Origin: Bifidobacterium scardovii JCM 12489 = DSM 13734
GTDB lineage: Bacteria > Actinomycetota > Actinomycetes > Actinomycetales > Bifidobacteriaceae
Direction: 5' to 3'
Length of the DNA: 64,000 nt
Assembly: GCF_001042635.1 (NCBI RefSeq)
Contig: NZ_AP012331.1
Location: 2,666,001-2,730,000, forward strand
The position numbers and the translations under genes are program-made. This document shows positions 43,066-52,481 of the stretch, one piece after another. The stretch's first letter is position 1, and every line of letters starts with the position of its first letter. The notes beneath the pieces were generated by a model. That model saw only the letters and a list, made by a program, of their open reading frames with translations. It was not told where the DNA came from and did no database searches.

Positions 43066-45905
43066 TATGCCGCGATCGCGCCCAGCACGCCCAGCACGCC
43101 CAGCGCATCGAGCGCGAAATCGGCGCCGTTCGCCGTGCGGAACGTCACCGTATGCGCGCCGAAGGGCAAATCGTGCAGCTGGAACTGGCAGCGCAGCGAG
43201 CCCGAGGTGGGCGCGACCGGCGCCGCGGCCTTGGCCAGCTTGCCGTCCACGTACACGTCGAGCTTCGCCTTCCCGTCGGAAGGGCCGAACAGATCGACGC
43301 CGGTGCCGGTGAACGCGTAGGTCAGGCTGGCGCCCATCGTCGAGGCGCGGGAGATCGTGCGCATGTAGGTGAACATGCCCTGGCCGTTGTCGTGCGTCCA
43401 CGGACCGCTGTACTTCAGCACGGGCGAGCCGTCGTCCCACGACGTCATATGCATGTCGTCGATCAGCTGCGTGTAGTACGGCGCGAAGCCGGCCACGCGC
43501 CCGACGCGCAGATTCGAGAAGCGCACGTGATCGAAGCTCGTGCCGAGGTTCACGCGGCCCGCCGACTGCAGCCCCGGCTGCGACCAGCCGGTGATCTTCG
43601 CGCCGTTGACATACACCGTGGCGGTGTCTCCGGCGACTTCGAGCGTGATCGTGTTCCACGCGCCGGATCCCGGCACGAACGGCTTGGCCCCGGCCTCGGC
43701 GGCGCGCTTCTTCAGATCCTCGAGATGCCCGCGGCGCACCTCGTTGCCGAAGTTGCGCAGCAGCCACACGCCGTCGGCGCGGATCTTGAAGTCGACGCCG
43801 CAGATATCCGTGGTGAACTTGTTGCCGCCCATCTCGCGCGCGCCAAGCAGCACGTACGGCGCACGCCCCGGATACTCCTCGAACAGCGCGTCGACGGACA
43901 CGCGGTAGTTGGTCCAGCGCATGTCACCGATCGCGGTGCGCGGGTCGCCCTCGATCCATGCGTTGCCCGCATGGTTCCAGTCGATCTGCTGGCGCAGCGC
44001 ATGGCCGCGCTCGGCGTCCGGAACCACCTCGAAGGCGCCGTTCGTATCGGTGGTGTAGCGCGGGGTCGCGCCGGCCTCGCCGCCGCGCGAGGTGAGATAG
44101 TCCACCTGGTCCAGAGCGTCGAAGCGGTACACCGGCACTGCGGCCGCATCCGCGTACCGGAAATCATCGGCGTACAACACCGACGAATCCTCGGCGTCCG
44201 CGCCGAGCACCGCGCGGCTGTCCTCCGCGGTGTGCGGCAGCGTATGCGCATACTCGGGCTTGGGCAGATAGCTGCCGTCGGCGGCGATGTCCACAGTGTC
44301 GAGCGTGGTGGCGGTGACCATGGTCCACGGTTCCACCACGATCGTGTACTGCGCATGGTCCGTACGCTGCGCCCCGTCGAAGTCCTGCGAGCTCTCCGCG
44401 TCGGCCGCGTCCTCGGTGTTGTGGTAGTGCGGCGGCGCGATCGACACCGGCTTGCGCCAGTTCGCATCGTAGGCCTCGCCAGCGCCAGCGGCCTTGGTCT
44501 GCCAGATCTGCAGCGGCTTGCCGAACGCCAGCAGATCCGTGCCGACGTTGACCAGATAGGTCTTCTCGTACGCGCTGTCGTTGACGATGACCATGCTGAA
44601 GTCGGTGCCGTCAGGCGCGGCGAGCGTCAGGTACGACGGTTCGCCGTGCCGGGCGCCGGACACCGGGTTGTTGCCGCCGACCTCGCAGCCGCTCGACTGC
44701 GGGATGGCACGCCAGATGCGATCCGGAGCCTCGGCTCCGGCGGCCGGAGCCCAGCCGAGCCGGGCGAAGCGCGTGAAGTGCTCGAGCGCCGCGCATCCGG
44801 CATCGTAGTAGATCCAGCCGCCCCACGGGTCCCGCGCCGAGATCAGCTCCTTGGACGCATACTCCATATTCTCGTAGCACGACCCGATGGCCGGCTGGTA
44901 GATCGCGTGCGTGCGGCGCGATTCGACGAATCCCTTGATCAGGGTGTTCGCCATTTCAAGAGGGCTGCCGCTGCCGCCGATGCCGGTGCCGGTGCGTTCG
45001 CCAAGCCCGTTGTCCATGGTGTTGTTGGGCCGGTCGGCGGAGTTCGAGAACACGGCCTGTGCCTCGGAGTTCCAAATCTCCTTGTCGAATTCGTCGGACA
45101 GACGGGTGAAGTTGCCATCCTTGTCGTCCTCGACGGAGTAGTGGTAGCTGGCCACGTCCATGGCGTCGAGATAGCGCGGGTCGGCGATCACGTCGCCGCC
45201 GAAGGTGCCGGTCACCTCCTCGTCGGAGGTGATGACCTTGATCCGGTGGAACAGGTCGCGCTCGGCGTCGCTGCGGAAGCCGGCGTTCGGATCGTCGGGA
45301 CCGTTGCCGAGGAATCCTTCGGTGTCGTGGCGCACGCGATCGGCGAAATCGGAGACCCATTCGAGATCGGCGGTGCGCTCGTTGACGTCGGGGTTGACCG
45401 AGTCGACCATGAAGCCGTATTCGCGGTAGGCCGCGAGGATCGTGTTCTTGTACCAGCGGTAGACGTCGTCGTTGTTGTGCACCCAGGTCGGGGCCATCCA
45501 GCGCAGGATGCTCACCCGCACGCCGGGCTGGTAACGGCGGGCGTCGGCGGCCAGCTGGAAACCGGGTTCGCGCGTGACCGACGGGTACTCGTCGCGGTCG
45601 CGCATGGTGGCCACGTTCGGGCCGGTGGAATTGTTGCGGTCGTTGCCCATTTCGACCTTGACGGTGTTCAGCAGCGGATGCTCGCCGCCGAACAGCGTCT
45701 CGACCAGCTGCCAGTACACGTCGGGGTGCTCGGCTTTGTAGTCCATGAGCAGCGAGGACGTGGCATTGCCGGACAGCAGGCCGAAGCCCTTGTAGGTCAG
45801 GCCGTTGCGGTTCCTGGCCGCGGCCGCGACATCCGCGGCGTCGACCGTGACTTCGACGGGCTTGGCGTCGACGCGGGGTTCGCCCGGACGCTGAATATCA
45901 CCCAT
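43065..45905 (-). CDS. GH59-like beta-galactosidase/galactocerebrosidase-type enzyme
   Basis: 946 aa, no signal peptide. The front GLTYKGFGLLSGNATSSLLM and TVKVEMGNDRNNSTGPNVAT match the GH59 barrel. The acid/base Glu is likely in VNPDVNERTADLEW (near 177) and the nucleophile in EIWNSEAQAVF (near 277). A beta-sandwich and a lectin-like C-terminal half (from about 650: VYVNGAKITGWSQ, LDVYVDGKLAKAA) follow, as in galactocerebrosidases. Bacterial GH59 enzymes are little studied; a beta-galactoside of plant or host origin is likely. GAAAGAG precedes MGDIQRPGE; an ATG at 45941 has no such site. It is last in a run after the DUF624 gene. Confidence 0.8.
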   Translation of the reverse strand: MGDIQRPGEPRVDAKPVEVTVDAADVAAAARNRNGLTYKGFGLLSGNATSSLLMDYKAEHPDVYWQLVETLFGGEHPLLNTVKVEMGNDRNNSTGPNVATMRDRDEYPSVTREPGFQLAADARRYQPGVRVSILRWMAPTWVHNNDDVYRWYKNTILAAYREYGFMVDSVNPDVNERTADLEWVSDFADRVRHDTEGFLGNGPDDPNAGFRSDAERDLFHRIKVITSDEEVTGTFGGDVIADPRYLDAMDVASYHYSVEDDKDGNFTRLSDEFDKEIWNSEAQAVFSNSADRPNNTMDNGLGERTGTGIGGSGSPLEMANTLIKGFVESRRTHAIYQPAIGSCYENMEYASKELISARDPWGGWIYYDAGCAALEHFTRFARLGWAPAAGAEAPDRIWRAIPQSSGCEVGGNNPVSGARHGEPSYLTLAAPDGTDFSMVIVNDSAYEKTYLVNVGTDLLAFGKPLQIWQTKAAGAGEAYDANWRKPVSIAPPHYHNTEDAADAESSQDFDGAQRTDHAQYTIVVEPWTMVTATTLDTVDIAADGSYLPKPEYAHTLPHTAEDSRAVLGADAEDSSVLYADDFRYADAAAVPVYRFDALDQVDYLTSRGGEAGATPRYTTDTNGAFEVVPDAERGHALRQQIDWNHAGNAWIEGDPRTAIGDMRWTNYRVSVDALFEEYPGRAPYVLLGAREMGGNKFTTDICGVDFKIRADGVWLLRNFGNEVRRGHLEDLKKRAAEAGAKPFVPGSGAWNTITLEVAGDTATVYVNGAKITGWSQPGLQSAGRVNLGTSFDHVRFSNLRVGRVAGFAPYYTQLIDDMHMTSWDDGSPVLKYSGPWTHDNGQGMFTYMRTISRASTMGASLTYAFTGTGVDLFGPSDGKAKLDVYVDGKLAKAAAPVAPTSGSLRCQFQLHDLPFGAHTVTFRTANGADFALDALGVLGVLGAIAA

Positions 45906-46005
45906 GACACTCTCTTTCAACGATTTTATAAACAACTTCATTCAAGTTTAATCATATACGATGATAAATGATCACACGCGCGACGGGGCGCCATGGGATG
46001 CGCCG

Positions 46006-46821
46006 TCAGCGATCGTAGAGCGCCATCAGCCGGCTGTCGCCGGATTCCCGGGCCATCGCCGCCATCAACGGCTGCGACTGCCACCGCACGCCGGCCCATA
46101 CCACAAAGGAGACGACCCCGGTGACCAGAATCGCCACCATGATCGGACTGGCCGTCAGCCCCCATGCATACACGGCAAGGCATGCGGCGTTGACCGCCAG
46201 CATCACGAACCGGCGCACGCCGAGCAGATAGCCGTTGCGAACCAGCGACAGCCACTTGGCCTTGGGGAATTCGACGGTCAGATGCAGCACCACCAGCGAG
46301 GCTTCGACGGTGATCACCGCGATCACCAGCAGCGCCGGCACCAGCAGCTGCCCCCACGCCACCTGCATGAGCAGTTGCGCGTTGTACAGCGCGAGGAATC
46401 CGATGACGGCGAAGGTCACGCCGATCATCAACGCACGGAGGCCGACCCGCCGGTAGGCGCGGAACCATGGCCGGAACACCGCTACCGACGTATCGGAGGG
46501 CACGTACGGGGCGGCGATCCAATCCGGCAGAGCCGTGCCCGATTCCGCCAGAACGGCCAGTGCCTCCCGGCGCGGCGTGGTCATGAACACCGGATGATCG
46601 CGGAACACGGCGAAGGACGCGGCGATGCCGGGGGCGCTCAACGCCGCAGCCGCCAGGTACAGCGGGTAGGCGCTCGGATCGGCCGCGAATACGATCGCCA
46701 GCAGCATCGGCAGGCAGCCGAGCAGGGTCAGCGCCGACATGGCGAGCAGCAGATACACCACATTCGCCACGGTGAGGAAGGTATCGGGCGAAATATGCGG
46801 CAACTTGGTTTTGGCGCTCAT
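46006..46821 (-). CDS. DUF624 membrane protein
   Basis: 271 aa with about six membrane segments (VANVVYLLLAMSALTLLGCL, LLVPALLVIAVITVEASLVV and others). DUF624 (YesL) proteins commonly accompany LplABC-type sugar importers, as here. The role is unknown. GAAAGGAG lies 6 nt upstream of MSAKTKLPH. It sits between the ABC permease genes and the GH59 gene, on the same strand. Confidence 0.82.
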   Translation of the reverse strand: MSAKTKLPHISPDTFLTVANVVYLLLAMSALTLLGCLPMLLAIVFAADPSAYPLYLAAAALSAPGIAASFAVFRDHPVFMTTPRREALAVLAESGTALPDWIAAPYVPSDTSVAVFRPWFRAYRRVGLRALMIGVTFAVIGFLALYNAQLLMQVAWGQLLVPALLVIAVITVEASLVVLHLTVEFPKAKWLSLVRNGYLLGVRRFVMLAVNAACLAVYAWGLTASPIMVAILVTGVVSFVVWAGVRWQSQPLMAAMARESGDSRLMALYDR

Positions 46822-47337
46822 GCCACGCTCCTTTCCCTGACGGCCATGCGGAATCCACACTACGCGATGGACCACCCCCACCCGCTTCGCGGGAGCCCCC
46901 ACCAGCGGGGGCATCAGATATGACGCGCACTCCGTGCGCTGCTATGGACAGTTCGGTGGACTGTCCATCTAGCGGGAGCATGCACCCTACAAACGTCGCA
47001 TATAAAGTCAGGAAGCCTGTTGGGAAAAAGGACTAACATGCTTGCTCCTGCTCCCCTCAGCTCGCTTCGCGGGCAGCTCCCCTCAGAGAGGGGAGCCACA
47101 GTTCCCAATCACGAAATACTGACAGTCAATAATCATATGCCCCCGCTGGCGGGGGCTGGCGGCGTAGCCGACTGGGGTGGTCCATGGAATTTACGGTAAC
47201 CTTCGAGCTTCCCATTACGGCTCGCCTTCGGCCCCTGCAATTACGGACTCGCCTTCGGCGAGACTCAACCCGACCTTCGCTCGGCTATCGCCTCACTCAG
47301 GCTGAGCCTATGGGAGGCCACTGGGCTTCCCATAGGC
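46822..47337. other. intergenic region made of several repeat types
   Basis: No gene. It contains GGGAGCCCCCACCAGCGGGGGC-like and TGCCCCCGCTGGCGGGGGC hairpins (about 46890 and 47144), a two-hairpin GGCTCCCCTC repeat (47050-47097) and a composite ACGGACTCGCC element (47219-47337) ending in the stem CTATGGG/CCCATAG. Confidence 0.8.
47050..47097. repeat. dispersed palindromic repeat (two-hairpin form)
   Basis: GCTCCCCTCAGCTCGCTTCG, then GCTCCCCTCAGAGAGGGGAG; same design as at 20725. Confidence 0.9.
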
Positions 47338-48243
47338 TCAGCCCTTCATTCCGCTGGTGGCGATGCCTTCTATGAACTGCTTTTGGCCGATGAGGAAGAC
47401 GACCAGGATCGGCAGCACGGACAGGACCGAACCGGTCATGATCATCGAGTAGTCGGCGTCGTACTGGGAGATGAAGGTCTTCAGGCCCAGCTGGATCGTG
47501 TACAGGTCGGGCGAGCGCAGGTAGAGCAGCAGGCCCATGTAGTCGTTCCAGGTGTTGGTGAAGGTGATGATCGCGAGCGCGGCGACCGACGATCCGGACA
47601 GCGGCAGGATCACGCGCAGATAGATGCCGAACTCGCTCAGGCCGTCCAGCCGCGCGGCCTCCGACAGCTCGTCGGGGATCGTGTCGTAGAACTGCTTCAT
47701 CATGAACACGCCGAACGCGCCGAACGCCTGCAGCAGGATGATCGACCAGCGCGTGTCGTTGAGCCCGACGATCGAGAGCATCTTGAACTGCGGGATCATG
47801 TACGCCTGCCACGACACGGCCATCGTCGCCACGTAGATCAGGAACAGCGTGTTGCGGCCGGGGAAGTTGATCTTCGAGAAGCCGTAGGCGGCGAACGATC
47901 CGGTGAACACCTGCAGGAAGGTCACCACCACGGCGAAGAACACGGTGTTGCCGAGCCAGCCGAGCATGTCGGCCTTCTGCCAGATCTGCGCGTAGTGCTC
48001 GAAATGCCAGGTGTCGGGCAGCCACTTGACCGGCACCATGTAGATCTCATTGTTGTTCTTCAGCGAGGAGAGCACCATCCAGATGAACGGCATCACCACG
48101 AACACGCTGACGACGACCATCACCGCGTAACCGAGGATCATGCCGACGATGCGCAGCGGCGAGTTGCGGCGGACCACCGGCGCGCCGTTCAGACCGCCGC
48201 CAGTGCCACGGGAAGGATCGCGGGAAAGACTCACGGCACCCAT
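47338..48243 (-). CDS. ABC sugar transporter permease (MalG/YcjP type)
   Basis: 301 aa, six membrane segments, EAA loop ELSEAARLDGLSEFGIYLRV, end KQFIEGIATSGMKG. It is intact, but the partner permease and the binding protein upstream are both broken, so this importer probably no longer works unless it uses other partners. The start MGAVSLSRDPS lies 1 bp after the stop of the upstream permease. Confidence 0.9.
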   Translation of the reverse strand: MGAVSLSRDPSRGTGGGLNGAPVVRRNSPLRIVGMILGYAVMVVVSVFVVMPFIWMVLSSLKNNNEIYMVPVKWLPDTWHFEHYAQIWQKADMLGWLGNTVFFAVVVTFLQVFTGSFAAYGFSKINFPGRNTLFLIYVATMAVSWQAYMIPQFKMLSIVGLNDTRWSIILLQAFGAFGVFMMKQFYDTIPDELSEAARLDGLSEFGIYLRVILPLSGSSVAALAIITFTNTWNDYMGLLLYLRSPDLYTIQLGLKTFISQYDADYSMIMTGSVLSVLPILVVFLIGQKQFIEGIATSGMKG

Positions 48244-48244
48244 C

Positions 48245-49175
48245 TCACTTCTCCTTCGCGTTGTTGTACCAGAACTGCACGAGCGTCACGGCCAGGCAGA
48301 TGAAGAACAGGGCCAGCGACACGGTCGAGGCGTAGCCGAAGTCGGCGCGCTCGAACGCCACGCGGTACACATACTGCGCGAGCACGAGCGTCGAGGTGCC
48401 CGGCCCGCCGTTGGTCATGACCAGCGTCAGGTCGAGGATCTTGAGCGAAGTGATCGTCAGCGTGACGGTGACGAAGAACAGCGTCGGGCGCATGCACGGC
48501 ACGGTGATGTGCCAGAAGCGCTCCCACGCGTTCGCGCCGTCGACCTTCGCCGCCTCGTACAGTTCGGCCGGGATCGTCTGCAGGCCGGCGAGCAGCAGGA
48601 TCATAAAGTAGCCGACCTCGCGCCACATGCCGACGATGATCACGGCCGGCATCGCCCAGTGCGTGTCGGACAGCCATCCGGGCACGTTGTCGGTGAACAG
48701 CCCAAGAAACTGGCTGATCACGCCGGCCTTGGGGTCGAACATCATGCTCCACACCTGCGCCACGGCCACGATCGCGGTGACGTATGGGAAGAACGCGATG
48801 GTGCGGAAGAACGCGCGACCCTTGATCTTCGAGTTGAGCAGCACGGCGAGCCCGTACGCGATGGCCAGCGTGAACGGGATGTGCACGACCGCGTAGTACA
48901 GCGTGTTGATCAGCGCGTTGAGGAAGTTTTCGTCGGTGAACGGGCGACCCGCAGTTCCACAGGCCGTTGAACTGCGGGTCGCTCAGCGCGCTTCACTTGG
49001 TGAACGACGTGTAGAACAGCGTGACCACCGGGATGAGCACCAGGAAGAAGAACCCGATGAAGTTCGGCGCGATGAACAGCAGCCCGTTGCGGATGTTGCG
49101 GTTGCGCAGCCTGTTGACGTGGCCCGAGTTGTCCCGCGCCTGCGCCGGCGCGGAGACGTGCGTTGGCTCGCTCAT
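48245..49175 (-). pseudogene. ABC sugar transporter permease (MalF/UgpA type), broken by a stop and a frameshift
   Basis: The N-terminus MSEPTHVSAPAQARDNSGHV has a good ribosome site (GAAAGGAG) and runs to FYTSFTK, where TGA (48995-48993) replaces the Trp codon expected in FYTSFTKW. About 20 codons later, near 48935-48960, one base change of frame is needed to reach PFTDENFLNALINTLYYAVV and the rest (EAA loop ELYEAAKVDGANAWERFWHI). Two independent lesions within 60 bp argue for real inactivation. Confidence 0.85.
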
Positions 49176-49298
49176 CGCTGCTCCTTTCCGATTGTGCCGA
49201 TTGTCGCTTGCCGGCGCGGATGCCGGCCGCCCTCAGCCGGCTTCGCCGACGGCCCCCGCCAGCGGGAGCATGAACTGTTGCTCAGTCCCATGGCTCCC

Positions 49299-50611
49299 TC
49301 ACTTCCCCTGCTGGCCGGGCAGCAGCCCGGTGTTGACGGTGGCGTGCGAGGCCTTGGCCAGCGCGTCGTCGGTCGATTTGGTTTCGGACAGGATGGACGA
49401 TTGCGCCATGGACAGCTCGTCCTGGATCACCTGGGTCTCCTCGCCGACCGGATTCTCCTGCTTGATCACCGATCGGCGGAGCACCGTGCGCGACTGCTCG
49501 TCCTGCGGCAGCCCCTGCTTGTCGAAGAACACGCCAAGCGCCTCGTCCGACGTGTAGGCGGGGACCGACCCGGTTTTCGCGGTGACCTTGGCGCCTTCGG
49601 GGCCGGCGGCCCATGCGACGAACTCCTTGGCGGCCTTCATCCTGGCGCTGGGCGAGTTGGCGGCCACGGCGAATCCGGTCGGGTCGCCATAGGTCACGGG
49701 ATGCTTCACGGTCGAGGAATCCAGCTGCGGCAGCGCGGCCACGCCCCACTCGAAGTCGTCGGCGTCGCCGCTGGCCTGCTGGTCGGCCAGCGGGCCCATG
49801 TACCACGACCCCATCGGCAGCAGGGCGGCCTTCTGCGTGCCGAACTGCGACTGGTACGTGGTCTTCGACGAGGACACCGTGTTGTACGAGAGTGTCAGCT
49901 CCTCGTCCTGCATGGTCAGGACAGCCGGTACATCGGCTTGAGGTAGCCGTAGTCGCCGGAGAAGAACAGGTCGTTCTGACCCTCGACGCCGTCGCCCTTG
50001 CTCTGCTGGGCGAGCGCGATGGCCTGCGGGATCGCCTGGAACGAGGTGTGGTGGTACGTCGGGTAGGCGTCCTTGTACCCGGCGGCCGGCAGCTTGCTCT
50101 TGAGCTCGCGGCAGACGGACAGGTAGTCATCCCACGTCCAGGTGCCGTCGGGGACGGCGACGCCGGCCTCGCCGAGCATCGTCTTGTTGTAGTACAGCAG
50201 CGTGGCGTCGAGGCGGTACGGCATCGCGTACGTCTTGCCGTCGATCGCGTAGTCCTTGAGGCTGGCGATGTTCCCGTCATCCGCATACGCCGCGGCCTCG
50301 TCGCTCAGATCGGCGAGTACGCCCGGCGACGCGTACGTGTAGTACATCTTGAGGTTCTTCATCGGGGACACGTCCGGGGCCTTGCCGGCCGACAGATCGG
50401 CGATGAGCTGCTTGTCGTAGTCGTCGGCGCTGTATTCCTTGACGTCGATGCGCACCTTCGGATGGGTCTGTTCGAACGCGTCGGCCAACGCCGGGAATTC
50501 CGGGCGGGTGGCGAGCGTCCAGCCGGCCATGCTGATGGTGACCGTGCCATCGGGATTGCTGCCGTCCGCGTTGGTCCGACCGGAGCCGCAGCCGGCGAGC
50601 GACGCCGTCAT
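49299..50611 (-). pseudogene. ABC sugar-binding lipoprotein, frameshifted and N-terminally truncated
   Basis: The first part starts MTASLAGCGSGRTNADGSNP: the lipobox LAGC is present but the basic and most of the hydrophobic part of a signal peptide are missing, because the gene begins only 56 bp after the GH30 stop. The frame ends at PMYRLS-stop (49916). The next frame continues at VLTMQDEELTLSYNTVSSSK to GLLPGQQGK. A one-base shift near 49920 rejoins them into a ~430-aa CUT1 binding protein (AGWTLATRPEFPALADAFEQ, GTWTWDDYLSVCRELKSKL). Confidence 0.82.
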
Positions 50612-50666
50612 GGCCGCCGCCGCGGATCGGCTGCCACGGTGCCGCGGCAGCCGGGATCGGACGGGA

Positions 50667-52214
50667 TCAGAACAGCGTCTCGTCGTGATCGTCGGCGGGG
50701 TGCGGGGTGTAGGTGATCTTGAACTCGTCGTCGGCCGGGGCCTGGGTCTCGTTGATCGCGTGGTTGGACTTGTGGAAGCTCACGGTGCCGTAGGCCGGAA
50801 CCGTGACCTTCTGCCAGCGGGCGCCCTCGCCGTTGATCTCGACGGCGGCCTCGATGTCCTTGCCGGTCGGGTTGTACAGGATGCCGGACAGATCGCCGTT
50901 GTCGGCCACGAAGGCCACCGAGCCGAGACCGCCGTGGCGGCCGTCGGGCGTGCGGTTGGTGGAGGCCACGCGCTGCGAGCCGACCTTGACGTCCTGACCG
51001 TAGTTGCGCAGCATGAAGTACTCGAGGTTGCGCTTGACCTTGCCGGTGGAGGAGTCGATGGTGATCACGCCGCGGCGGCCGGAGGTGCCGGCGTAGCTCG
51101 GGAAGCCCTGCTCGTCGAGCGCCATGTTCCACAGGTTGATCAGGCCCATGCCGTTGCGCACCAGCCAGGTGCCGATCTCGCCGAACATGACGTGGCTGGC
51201 CTCGTCGACGGTCTCGTCGAGCATGCAGCGGCGTTCGGTCATCGCGACCTTCCAGCCCGGGAACTGGCGGGCGCCGTTGTGCACCCACTCGGGCAGGCCG
51301 GAGTAGGTGTGGAAGGCGACGCCGGCGAAGGCGTTGGCCTGGGCCGGGGTCATGTAGTCGCTCACCGGGCGCTGGAAGAAGCGCAGGGAGTCGTCGCCGA
51401 AGTAGATCTCGACGTCGGGGAAGGTGCGGTCGAGAGCCGGGCGCAGGTATTCGCTGCCCCACTTGGCGAGCTCCTCGGGGGTCCACACGGTGATGGGCCA
51501 CGGGCAGCCGTTGCTCGGCTCGTTCTGCATGGTCACCGAGTTGATGCGGATGCCGTACTTGGCGTAGGCGGCGATGAACTTGACGAAGTACTGCGCATAC
51601 ACGTAATCGATGGTGTCCTGGTAACGGTAACCGTTGCCGACATACTCGCCGAGGCGCAGGCGGCCGGCGCCGGAGAGCACGCCGGAGGTCTTCATCCAGG
51701 CCGGGGCGGACCACGGGGAGGCCATGACCTTGACGGCCGGGTTGATCTTCAGGATCTCCTGCAGCACCGGGACCACGTTCTTGAGGTCCTTGGTGGCGTC
51801 GGGGGCGCCGGGCTCGCCCTCGCCGATGGAGAAGTAGCTCAGGCTGGCGTCGGCGGCCACGCCCTCGGGCAGGTCGTCGTAGGAGTAGTACTTCTGGCTG
51901 GAGAAGTCGCAGGCGCCGATGGAGATGCGCACGGAGGAGAAGCCGCCCTGCTCGGGGTCGAACATCTCGGACAGGATGGCGTGGCGCTGCTCGGGGCTCA
52001 TCGAGCTCATGAACAGGGACGCGGAGGAATCGGTGATCGCGGCGCCGACGCCCTCCCAACGCTGGTAGCGGCGTGTCGGATCGATGATCACATCCACGGC
52101 GTCTCCGTGATCACTTTCGATCACCGGGGTGGCGATCGGGGCGCGACGCTCCGCAAGATCGCCGCTGGTGCGCGTCCAGTACTCATGAGCGTACTGATTG
52201 ATGAATTCGGCCAT
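50667..52214 (-). CDS. GH30 glycoside hydrolase
   Basis: 515 aa, no signal peptide. A (beta/alpha)8 barrel with RRYQRWEGVGAAITDSSASL and VRISIGACDFSSQKYYSYDD at the start, acid/base Glu in VTMQNEPSNGCPWP (near 230) and nucleophile Glu in VAMTERRCMLDE (near 326); a beta-sandwich with GRHGGLGSVAFVADNGD closes it. GH30 covers beta-glucosidases, beta-xylosidases, glucosylceramidases and beta-1,6-galactanases; the subfamily cannot be fixed here. It is paralogous to the partial gene at 63062. It is divergent from the GPH transporter and has a very regular, C-ending codon choice suggesting high expression. Confidence 0.9.
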   Translation of the reverse strand: MAEFINQYAHEYWTRTSGDLAERRAPIATPVIESDHGDAVDVIIDPTRRYQRWEGVGAAITDSSASLFMSSMSPEQRHAILSEMFDPEQGGFSSVRISIGACDFSSQKYYSYDDLPEGVAADASLSYFSIGEGEPGAPDATKDLKNVVPVLQEILKINPAVKVMASPWSAPAWMKTSGVLSGAGRLRLGEYVGNGYRYQDTIDYVYAQYFVKFIAAYAKYGIRINSVTMQNEPSNGCPWPITVWTPEELAKWGSEYLRPALDRTFPDVEIYFGDDSLRFFQRPVSDYMTPAQANAFAGVAFHTYSGLPEWVHNGARQFPGWKVAMTERRCMLDETVDEASHVMFGEIGTWLVRNGMGLINLWNMALDEQGFPSYAGTSGRRGVITIDSSTGKVKRNLEYFMLRNYGQDVKVGSQRVASTNRTPDGRHGGLGSVAFVADNGDLSGILYNPTGKDIEAAVEINGEGARWQKVTVPAYGTVSFHKSNHAINETQAPADDEFKITYTPHPADDHDETLF

Positions 52215-52292
52215 TCAGACCACTCCTTCGTGTGTTTGGCGCGGTTTATGGCCGATCCGGCCATGCTACGCCCTACTGTTTCAGGTGATTCC

Positions 52293-52319
52293 ATTATACA
52301 TACAAAACGCCGTCTTCAA
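52293..52319 (-). promoter_or_regulatory. putative promoter of the GH30 gene
   Basis: Minus strand: TTGAAG (52319-52314), a 15-bp spacer and a perfect TATAAT (52298-52293), within an AT-rich 267-bp divergent region shared with the GPH transporter. Confidence 0.5.
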
Positions 52320-52481
52320 TCTTTTTCTATCTTTTTTTATCATTTTTAATCATTGCGTGATTATTTGTGATATATTGATCATTGTCAAAGCTCAACGACC
52401 AAGGACGTTCGGTAAGGCACCGAGGCCGCTGGGTGTGCGAAAGCACCTTGCGATACAAGAGATAGTCAAGAAAGGAACATC

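Noticed and set aside
43152..45971. 939-codon plus-strand frame opposite the GH59 gene
   Set aside because: Same antisense effect; no ribosome site and no recognisable domain.
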